DNA of 64,000 bases. Origin: Hysterangium stoloniferum (lineage: Eukaryota; Basidiomycota; Agaricomycetes; Hysterangiales; Hysterangiaceae). Made by a program: the position numbers and the translations under genes. Location: assembly GCA_015178975.1 (NCBI GenBank), contig WHVD01000061.1, positions 124,001 through 188,000 on the forward strand. The letters run 5' to 3'. The notes below the pieces were generated by a model, which did not search any database, was not told where the DNA came from, and worked only from the letters and a program-made list of their open reading frames with translations. Positions 54,653-64,000 of the stretch are shown here, one piece after another (position 1 is the first letter of the stretch; each line of letters starts with the position of its first letter).

Positions 54653-55174
54653 AATCGGGACTCTTCAAAGGGTAATTGCAATGAATATACGATAGATACA
54701 AACCGACTAGTGTTGAGGATTGTTGGAGTGACTACTAAGTACTTGTCAACGTCGGCGTAAGGACAGTGTGAAAGTCATAGATGTATCATATAGAATAAAA
54801 ATAAAGAAGATTTAATTTTTAAAGAAGCACTAATAAATAATAACACATCACGTGCATAGGGAGGATCATGGGATCATACATTTCTTTTAACTTTTAGGCA
54901 ATTTTGACAAATAGGAGGTGGCCTTGTCAGAGAGTGCAGAAAGAGAAAGAAAGCGAAACAAGATCTACTCACTTTGTGAGTCTTAATTCCGGCACCGACT
55001 GCGGAGTTCGAATAGTGTACAAATTTTGTCCTATAACATCTAACCTCAACTTCCTCCTATCGATCAACTCATAGTTGTCTAGGAACCTAACTCTCCATTA
55101 ACGAACCGAACTTATAATCCGAGTCTCATCGACCTAAGTAGTCGATCCTTGGATAAACGAACTCTTTGAAACAT
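54653..55174. promoter_or_regulatory. Upstream region of the eIF4A gene
   Basis: No coding frame. It contains an AT-rich stretch near 54790-54850 and a CT-rich stretch toward the ATG, as expected for a highly expressed gene promoter and 5' leader. Individual sites were not assigned. Confidence 0.4.
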
Positions 55175-56635
55175 ATGTCAGCGTAAGTGTGAGAGTTTAC
55201 GTTATTGAGAGCTGCCACTTGACTCAAGGCACAGTGAAGACTCTCTTCAAGATGTCCCCGAAGGCGAAATCGAGTCTAACTGGGACCAAGTAGTCGATAA
55301 GTACGTTGTGTTCGACTTCACACAGTTTTCATTCTCACAATTAGATACAATCAGCTTCGATAACATGGACCTTAAACCCGAGCTTCTTCGTGGAATTTAT
55401 GCGTATGGTTTTGAACGTCCTTCTGCCATTCAGCAACGAGCCATTGTCCCCGTTGTCAAGGGCCACGATGTCATTGCTCAAGCGCAGTCTGGAACTGGCA
55501 AAACTGCCACTTTTAGTATTTCTATCCTCCAAAAACTGGACATGTCTGTCAAAGGCTGCCAGGCCCTCATTCTTGCTCCCACCCGTGAGCTTGCCCAGCA
55601 AATCCAAAAGGTAGTTGTCGCCCTCGGTGACTACATGAACATCGAATGCCACGCCTGCATCGGTGGAACTAACGTCCGCGAGGACATGGCCAAACTCCAA
55701 GAAGGAGTGCAGGTTGTCGTCGGCACTCCTGGCCGTGTATATGACATGATCAACCGTCGTGCGCTCAAAACCGATAACATGAAAATTTTCTGTATGGACG
55801 AAGCAGACGAAATGCTCTCCCGTGGGTTCAAGGATCAGATTTACGAGGTTTTCCAGCTGCTTCCCCAAGATACCCAGGTGGTTCTCCTCTCTGCTACCAT
55901 GCCAGCTGATGTCCTCGAGGTCACCAAGAAATTTATGCGTGACCCCGTCAGGATTCTTGTCAAACGTGATGAGTTGACGCTTGAGGGTATTAAGCAATTC
56001 TACATTGCTGTCGAAAAGGAAGAATGGAAATTAGACACTCTGTCTGATTTGTACGAGACAGTAACCATTACTCAGGCCGTCATCTTCTGTAACACCAGGC
56101 GAAAGGTGGACTGGTTGACCGAAAAGCTTCACCAGAGAGAATTCACTGTTTCCGCCATGGTATGTGACCCTGTGGCTCTATGGCTTGGGTGAACTGGACT
56201 AATATCTCTCCTCTCAGCACGGAGATATGGATCAGAAGCAGCGTGAACTTCTCATGAAGGAGTTCCGTTCAGGCTCTTCCCGTGTCCTCATTACTACAGA
56301 TCTTCTTGCTCGTGGTATCGACGTACAGCAGGTATCTTTGGTCATCAATTACGATTTGCCTACGAACAGAGAAAATTACATCCACAGAATCGGTATGTAT
56401 TCCGATGAACTGTAGAGATTATTCTGATATCTTGTTGAATAGGACGTGGCGGTCGATTTGGACGTAAGGGTGTGGCGATTAACTTTGTCACCACAGACGA
56501 TGTCAGGATGTTGCGGGATATTGAACGTAAGTACTTGGCATTCATAGATATCGGCTTTACCTGACATCTTTATTTCTAGAATTTTATTCAACACAGATAG
56601 ATGAAATGCCTTTGAACGTAGCCGACCTCATCTGA
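55175..56635 (+). CDS. TIF1: Translation initiation factor eIF4A (DEAD-box RNA helicase)
   Basis: eIF4A unwinds mRNA 5' leaders in the eIF4F complex. Exon 1 is only MSA (ATG 55175, donor GTAAGT). Exon 2 gives [20 protein letters not shown]. After an intron, [20 protein letters not shown] and the Q motif ([11 protein letters not shown]) follow, then AQSGTGKT (I), PTRELAQQ (Ia), TPGR (Ib), DEAD (II), SAT (III), [11 protein letters not shown] (IV), [18 protein letters not shown] (V), and [13 protein letters not shown] (VI, across an intron). It ends [14 protein letters not shown] at 56633-56635. About 397 residues is normal. The 218-codon frame on the opposite strand (55341-55997) is a shadow. 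Confidence 0.96.
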
Positions 56636-56830
56636 TCGTTATTTGTATAACCCATGTCTGTAATGATGTTGAGTTCCCTTTACCCGCCTTCTTTCCATTG
56701 CAGCGTTAGCTTTGTCATTCGGTACAGACGAATAAAGTATCTATTCCCACATGGTATTATAGATGATTAAGCTACATATGAATCGTCATTATCATCGTAC
56801 ACCGTCGCAGAATGTCCCTTCATATGAAAT

Positions 56831-57771
<941 letters not shown>

Positions 57772-57935
57772 GGTTGAATTCAGAGAAGGAATGTGGGAGC
57801 TTCCGTAGATGAGACGAGCGCCTGTTCTCTTAGCCTGTTTCCACAACAAAACGTTGGTGATCCCTTGCTTTCCTGTTGCCGTTGCTTTTCTCATTACAGT
57901 CCGCAGCTAGTTGACAGGTTACCACACGTATCAGT

Positions 57936-58250
57936 TCAATATGAGTGCACTCTGGCGGTCGCATTTCTCGTGAGGCTACTTGCCTTTTCAGGATTTAGAG
58001 ACTTATCCCTTCTTGCAGTTTCAATAAATATTCTCAAATTGCCGCACGAGCCTTGCGACAATCTCTCAAGGAAGGAGAGCGACTCCAGGCCGAAAGGCGA
58101 GGAATTACTTTGGTTAGGTACCAAAACTGGGAGAATGGGAAAGGTGGTGAACAGGTCCGTTGTGTTCACAACGCCGTCGGAAATGTATATCTTACTATCC
58201 ATTGTTTCAGATTTGGTTGAACCCAGAAAAGACTGAAAGAGCAACTCCAA
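57936..58250 (-). CDS. Small unknown protein, 104 residues
   Basis: Single open frame from ATG 58250 (second ATG 48 bp further on) reading MDSKIYISDGVVNTTDLFTT, then FPILPVLVPNQSNSSPFGLE and ending TARVHSY. No signal peptide, membrane segment or family was recognised. Its start lies 338 bp beyond the COX5 stop, in the same orientation as COX5 and the Rab gene. Composition and CpG content are host-like, and an extra intron is possible. Confidence 0.4.
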   Translation of the reverse strand: MELLFQSFLGSTKSETMDSKIYISDGVVNTTDLFTTFPILPVLVPNQSNSSPFGLESLSFLERLSQGSCGNLRIFIETARRDKSLNPEKASSLTRNATARVHSY

Positions 58251-58587
58251 AGAGTGGGGCAGTATGAGGCATATTCAATATAGATGTGAGTGTGGGATAG
58301 CTCATAATGTACAATCCCCTGGATCCACTCGGAATGCATTCTCAATCATTTAATTAAAAAAACGTTGACGCAGTCGGAATTATTGAAGCTTTGTTCATAT
58401 TTCTGACGAGTTCCGCACGGCGGTGCGAATTAAATTTGGTTCATTCATATTTTCCACGAAAACCGCAAATTATTTGTACTATGCCTGCTCTCCTACCAAA
58501 AGTTCCAGTAACCCTACAGTTACATTACTGGTGCTCGCATTGGCAAGGCTTTCAAAAACCATAAGGCATTCATCACGAAGAACCACC

Positions 58588-59262
58588 TCATTTATCTACA
58601 GAAATAAATCCTTTCCCTTTGTATCCTTCCGAGGAAATACCTTTCGAGGGCAATCTTAGCGATCTTTCATAGAAAAGGTTGAAGCAACTCACCAGTGAGA
58701 GGGTTTATTTTTTGAGCAATAGCACGCTCGTTCGAAGCTTCCTGCCATTCCTTGGTCATGGATTTGGGTGGTGGGTTGGCTGGGTATTAAGCAGTGAGGC
58801 AAGGTCGAAAACGACCGGAACGAGCTCCACGAACCTTGTGAACGAATGAACTGGAACGCGAGACCGCTGACACCAAGGAGACCCATTGTCCCCAAAAGAA
58901 CCTTTATGGCAGTTCCGGGAGGATTCTTCGGTGTGCGAGGGCCATGAGGACCATATGCGACATAATAAACTTGAGGTAAGATGTGAGTAGATTGGATATA
59001 GGCCACAAACGCGATAAAACACACTAGCTTTCTTTTCATCTAGGGATAACTGTTTCCAATCTTTCTTCTGCAATTCTTCTAGCTGTAGCGCGGTGTCAAC
59101 TTTCTCTTGCTTAGTTAGTGTCTCCCATTGGGCTTCCACGTTTGATAGTGGAATAAGGGACGGCTGGGAGTTTATTGTTGGATGGGAATGAGATGCGGTC
59201 GAAGCTCTACGACCAGCTGCCCGCAATGAAAGGTGGGTGCGGGCGAGACGTAGAGCGTGCAT
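58588..59262 (-). CDS. COX5: Cytochrome c oxidase subunit IV (yeast Cox5 family)
   Basis: Nuclear-encoded subunit of respiratory complex IV. From ATG 59262, MHALRLARTHLSLRAAGRRA is an arginine-rich mitochondrial presequence. Then come PLSNVEAQWETLTKQEKVD, LQLEELQKKDWKQLSLDEKK and, after an intron, YYVAYGPHGPRTPKNPPG. The single membrane helix region follows (VLLGTMGLLGVSGLAFQFI). Later exons give PPKSMTKEWQEASNERAIAQ, KINPLTG and ISSEGYKGKGFISVDK, with TGA at 58588-58590. All domain parts of the family are present in order. Confidence 0.92.
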
Positions 59263-59465
59263 TTTGTTAGAAACAGTATACCAAGAACAGAAGTGATACC
59301 AGTGTCGGAAATCTTCGGGTAGTCAAGGACAAACACGACACAACACAAACAATATTATTTATGTATCCGTTGCGGCTTTCCGCTGTCTCCACTACGTGGA
59401 CACAAACATCATGGCATATAAAAATCTCATCAGACCCGTTCCCTCTAAATATGAATACAATCTAG

Positions 59466-62400
59466 TTACATCCGCGCTCCAGATATGGGAGGTTGAATCC
59501 GTCGATAAAAGAGGAGATACGCACTCCGGTCATCCCCTGTCTCTCGTGCCGCCAAATCTTCAGACTGGATATTTTGCACGATATCGTCATCCAATCGTAT
59601 CCATCCCTCGCGTCCCTCCTCGCGGGGATCAGGGTGCAGAACATCTAGTGTATAGTGCCCACCGGTGGCAGAGCTTCCATGATGATTGAGAGCTGCGTGA
59701 ATTATGAGACACAACATTTCACCATTCAACGGGTACTCTTACCTCCGAAGAGTTTATATTTAATCGGACGCGAGCGACGGCCAGTCGACATCACCTCTGT
59801 GTTACTGAAGTTGAGCAGAACGTACTAGGAGAAATCGTTCAGCACACCTTTTGGAATCTCAAGCTCTGGTCCAAAGGCAACCTGTTTGTTTAACTTGACG
59901 ACGTCTTTCACAGTGGTGTCATACAAAAACCGTTTCAAATGCAAAACAAGTATCGGCGGAAGTGTTTCAATCACTGTCTGCTGACTGGCATCAACCTGGG
60001 CCCGAGATGACGACGCAACTTGAACAGTCTCTGGTGTCGCAATGTGTCGTAAAGCGTCTTCAATGGTGCGGACGTACACCGGCTACGAACTTGTCAACTA
60101 CTTCAAAAGGCACAGACAACACGACAATACCTGGATATCAAGTTGAAGCCGACTCCACGGATCCATTATAGCTGTCTCACGGGCTCCCGGAACTTTGAGT
60201 ACCGTACGAAATTTACCGCCGAAGATTCGACTAATTGGTGAATCTTGCCCATTATGCTGTTATCAGTCAATAGCTGCCGCGGACGACATTGTCAAAATAA
60301 ATCATACCATACGTGTCACGACAGCCTTGTTTTTCTTACCCACCTCATGCCACCCATCAGTGGCTGGATCATCATTGACGTCTTCCCTTTCCATCGTTGG
60401 TGCAAATGGGATCGCAGGAGAAACTGGCGTGATCATCGACAGTAATTCTTCTTCAAGAGTGTCCAGATAGAAGCCCAAAAACTCCTCTGCGTCTTCTTGC
60501 TGGCCGCCCTAAAAGCAAGGGAATGTGTTGGAAAGAGAAAGAATAAACTCGCACCAACTTACCCGCATAGAGTCAAACCGTTTCTTTTCTTTCAAAGCGT
60601 CATAAATGCCGCTGGGAACGAACGAATCACGACCAGTTTCCTCTTCCTCTTCCTGTTGTACCTTAGATTTTGGGAGCATGCCAAATTCTTTCATAAATGC
60701 AACACTACTCAAACAGTCAGAGTGCATACAAGGGCTTAAAAGTTCGCATATACTCACGTAGCATCCACAAGCGGAGTACTAGCGCTACCTTTGGCCGACG
60801 GGCTTGGGAAATATTTACCCAACTCAGTGAACAGCTTATGGAAAGGAGGACAATAAACGAGCACTTGAAGCACGGTATTCGCAAAACACATATTCCCCAG
60901 GTTGATCAAACCCCGAGCACGTAGGAAAGGCATCTGACCAGACAAAACTGTTGGCGATGTTAGGAGTTTAATGAGCTCAGGGTCAGGTCGTGATTTTGAA
61001 GACGTAGATCCTTCTTTTGAGGATGGTGCAGGAATGGAAAAACCCTGCACGGAGGACGTTGGTAGACCGTTGCCGCTGCTTAATTTAGAAACACTCGATG
61101 TACCGGCAGGGCGCAGGAGTGAGGCCCATGACTTTTTGACAGGAGGCGCTGAGGATTTTGCTGCAGGAGAATGGTTGTCCTCCACAGGTGTCTCCTCAGG
61201 CTGTGAACGCTCAGCGGTCACTGTGGATTCTGTTTGTTGGTCGGTACACTCGGGTATTGCTTTTGTCGCTTGAGTGATGGAATCGGATGGCAATCCAGTG
61301 GTGACTGTGGTGGGAGACTTTGCAGCATGTGACATTGAGGTCATGGATGAATGGGGGGATCCAGGCTGCGGCGTCTCGGGGGCCGTCGATGGCTCAGGAG
61401 TCGCTGTTGAAGTAACAGAAAGGGCCAAAGTCTGTTGTATCGGTGATGCCGGTAGATCAGAATCGATAGTCGAGAGTACTCTGAAGGCATCCGACGGCGG
61501 AGTCAAAAGAAGAGTACTCTTTCCCGAAGAGCTTGATAATGGCATATTTTCTTTCGCAGCCAAGCCGATAAGGTTGTAGAATGACGGCGGGGGTTGTGCA
61601 GTATGAGAGACTGTGACAGCAAGCGCTTCGAGAATGTGTGGTCTTTGCGCTTGCAGAGCAAGTCCTTTACTAACGTTTCTCCGATCAGGGAAGGGTTTAT
61701 ACGGTTGAAATACTATCGGGAGGGTATTTGGGCTCAATTCGGGTGATTGTGCGGTGTCACTAGGATCATTTAAAGGAGACAATCGTCCTTCAGCGATAGG
61801 GGATTGTTGTGGCGAGGGTGGTGCTGGTGAGGATGAAACATGCGAAGTACATTGCTCATGTTCATAAGGTTGTGCGGAGATGGAGGTAAAAGATTGCTCA
61901 GGCAGATGTGTCTCATCCTGTCCAGTACGTGAAGCAAGCGATGGTGGTGGCTGCATTAGTAGCTGCTTGGGAAGGGCAGATGGCGAATTAGATGGCGAGA
62001 CATAATTATAAATTTGCGGTGGCTGACGAAATGGAGGTGGCGAGAATGGAGGGGGATGTCGTTGTGCATGGGAATGTATGAATTGTGGATGTCTTGGGGG
62101 ACCATTTGGGGGATGTCCTACAATTAGCGGGCCACCATTGACCATGTGTTGCTGCTGGTAAGATTGTTGATGAAGTCGTGGGGGAGGAGGATGATGCTCA
62201 ATGTGGACGTAATTACCATGCTGATAATGGTGATGAGGATGGAAAGGCGGATGAAATGCAGGCCCGGGTCGGCTAGGGCCGTGGTGAATGTAACTTGCGC
62301 GTCCAGCCCCATTCGGACCCCTGTGAAGATGCATAGGAGCATTACTTGAATGGTGATGTTGGAAATGATGTTGATATGGCGGATTTCCGCCAAAGGTGTA

Positions 62401-62475
62401 CGGCTGGGACGGTACATTGTTGTATGGGATAGAAGAGGGCCCGGGTTGCGGGTGGTGGGGGTGGGGGGTGGCCAT
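59466..62475 (-). CDS. UBP3: Ubiquitin carboxyl-terminal hydrolase, Ubp3/USP10 type
   Basis: The start MATPHPHHPQPGPSS at 62475 is chosen over the longer frame from 62658 because the upstream part looks like leader sequence. About 500 residues of low-complexity Pro/His/Ser-rich sequence precede the catalytic domain: Cys box GLINLGNMCFANTVLQVLVY (Cys in NMCFA), then GGQQEDAEEFLGFYLDTLEE (QQD box), LPPILVLHLKRFLYD, and the His box SATGGHYTLDVLH with LDDD. It ends RIQPPISGARM, stop at 59466-59468. Introns are short with normal borders. Yeast Ubp3 acts with Bre5 in COPII traffic and ribophagy; here that is inferred from family. Confidence 0.9.
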
Positions 62476-62855
62476 TGGGATGCTCACCCAATACCGCTGT
62501 AAAGAAAAAATGTGAATATTGATTGTCGCAAATTTGGGACGGATTTTCATGCACCGTTTCGAGATCTTCAACGTCCTACTGTGTTCACGAGACAGCTGTG
62601 AAAGGGTTCTAAAGTGACTAATGAGCAAACTCATCCAAGAAAGTTTAATTACATTCAACTAACCCGTCTGAAAGCAATAGAATAAGTCCACAAATATTTT
62701 CGCTGCTGCGCCCGATGAAACCTGAACAAATCGAGGATGCGGGTAACTATAGGAGAATTATACACACTAAAGGTTTGCGGACATCCAAATTTCTCAGTTC
62801 CAACTCCGCCCGTTTTTTCAGGTCAACATCTGCAACCAACAGCCATACTTACTCA
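62476..62855. promoter_or_regulatory. Shared upstream region of UBP3 and fibrillarin genes
   Basis: 380 bp between divergent ATGs. It likely holds both promoters and 5' leaders; the CT-rich stretch with consensus-like splice sites around 62500-62660 could be a UBP3 leader intron. No specific factor sites were assigned. Confidence 0.5.
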
Positions 62856-64000
62856 ATGGCTTTCGGTGAGTATCCCATATCATACATAGACTCGTATATC
62901 ACGATGTTTTTTTTTCAGGCGAATCAGGCGGCAGAGGTGGATTTGGTGGTCGTGGTGGTCGTGGTGGTAGTCGCGGGGGAGGTCGAGGTGGGGATCGAGG
63001 AGGCCGAGGAGGCTTTGGTGGTGGCCGGGGTGGTGGTAGAGGCTAGTGCTTAAGCTACATGACGTTACAGAGGTACTAATTTGTTGCATAGGTGGTGGTG
63101 GTCGTGGTGGAGGCCGTGGGGGTGGTCGTGGTGCCCCTCGTGGTCGCGGTGCACCCCGGGGTGGAGGGCGTGGTGGCGCAAAAGGCGGTGCCAACGTTAT
63201 CTTGGAACCTCACCGACACCCAGGCGTTTTCATCGCAAAAGGAAAAGAACATCTATTGGTCACCAAAAATCTTGTCCCTGGGGAATCCGTATATGGCGAA
63301 AAACGCATTTCGATTGCTGGTGATGTAGAAGGCACCAAAACAGAGTATCGTGTTTGGAATCCATTCCGGAGCAAGTTGGCTGCAGGAATTTTAGGCGGTC
63401 TCGATCATATATACATCGCCCCAGGCAAAAAAGTGCTGTACCTCGGCGCAGCCAGCGGGACAAGTGTCAGTCATGTGGCAGATGTAGTTGGTCCGGTATG
63501 CAGACGTTTCCAGCATTATTTAGTTCAAACTATATCTTTGTGAATTAGACAGGGACTGTATATGCAGTCGAATTCTCCAACCGGTCAGGACGGGATTTGA
63601 TCAACATGGCTAAAAAGCGGACTAATGTCATTCGTATGGTCACCTTTTTTTCATCTTGACCCATTAACCTAATTATTTCAAATAGCAATAATCGAGGATG
63701 CGCGATATCCTCAAAAGTATCGCATGTTACTCTCTCTAGTTGATGTCGTCTTTGCAGATGTTGCCCAACCTGACCAAGCTCGGATTGTTGCAATTAATGC
63801 CCATCAATTCTTAAAAAACGGTGGCCATGCCGTAATTTCGATCAAGGCCAACTGTATCGATTCTCTCATTCCTGCAGAGGTCGTGTTTGCGAGTGAGGTT
63901 AAGAAGCTAAAAGAAGAGAAATTCAAACCATTGGAGCAGCTCACTCTGGAGGTATGTTGTTCAATAATGTTACGTACTTCATTATCCTGATCTTGCACCA
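62856..64000 (+). CDS. NOP1: Fibrillarin, rRNA 2'-O-methyltransferase (cut by window end)
   Basis: Catalytic subunit of box C/D snoRNPs in the nucleolus. ATG at 62856 begins MAF; after an intron the GAR domain ([14 protein letters not shown] and further Gly/Arg runs) continues across a second intron to about 63180. The core follows: [74 protein letters not shown] (SAM-binding), [69 protein letters not shown] precedes a GTATGT donor at about 63952. The last exon lies outside the window. Frames on the opposite strand over the GGN repeat are artefacts. Confidence 0.95.

Noticed and set aside
55341..55997. 218-codon frame on the minus strand across eIF4A
   Set aside because: It mirrors the eIF4A coding frame; long antisense frames are common opposite highly expressed genes with biased codons. 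All helicase motifs are on the plus strand.
62880..63323. Several Gly/Arg/Val/Trp-rich frames on both strands
   Set aside because: Products of the GGN repeat that encodes the fibrillarin GAR domain.

Overview
The window looks like a chromosomal segment of a filamentous basidiomycete, probably an agaricomycete. Host genes are split by many short introns of about 50-60 bp with GT..AG ends. Their products are fungal housekeeping proteins (Lst8, Rab geranylgeranyltransferase alpha, eIF4A, a Rab GTPase, cytochrome c oxidase subunit IV/5, a Ubp3-type deubiquitinase, fibrillarin). The transposons are chromodomain Ty3/gypsy elements, Tc1/mariner elements and a DDE transposase of a type common in mushrooms. 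The species assignment is inference.

Layout: (1) 1-2.2 kb is debris of a Ty3/gypsy element. (2) 2.5-8.4 kb is host sequence with an LST8 gene, one or two unclear small coding stretches and an ALKBH7-like dioxygenase gene. (3) 8.7-50.5 kb is a transposon island of about 42 kb. It holds solo LTRs of at least six families, usually with exact 5-bp target duplications. It also holds three Tc1/mariner elements (one intact), a nearly complete 7.4-kb Ty3/gypsy chromovirus inserted in an older decayed relative, and many nested insertions, five deep at 13.1-19.3 kb. A CHORD/CS-domain co-chaperone gene lies inside the island as a nearly perfect inverted duplication (23.3-26.9 kb). An AT-rich stretch with unfamiliar ORFs follows it (27.3-29.3 kb). 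(4) 50.8-64 kb is compact host sequence: BET4, an MFS monocarboxylate-type transporter, eIF4A, a Rab, a small unknown ORF, COX5, UBP3 and fibrillarin (cut by the window end).

The most interesting signal is a spliced 334-residue gene on the strand opposite to gag-pol, between pol and the 3' LTR of the Ty3/gypsy element. Its product has a coiled-coil N-terminus followed by six cysteines with exactly the spacing of a fungal Zn(II)2Cys6 cluster. Pol and gag carry stops but this frame is open. Two older, independently decayed relatives in the window keep recognisable pieces of the same antisense gene, and one keeps all six cysteine positions. A second general signal is a short motif with a CAGC...GCTG stem that recurs near one end of otherwise dissimilar LTR families.

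Host genes keep many CpG sites. Old transposon copies have lost most of theirs, with CGA arginine codons turned to TGA, which fits C-to-T decay of methylated or RIP-like-mutated repeats. The genes do not form operons. The only evident functional pairing is divergent transcription of UBP3 and fibrillarin from a shared 380-bp region. All coordinates and splice sites were read by eye; no database search was possible.
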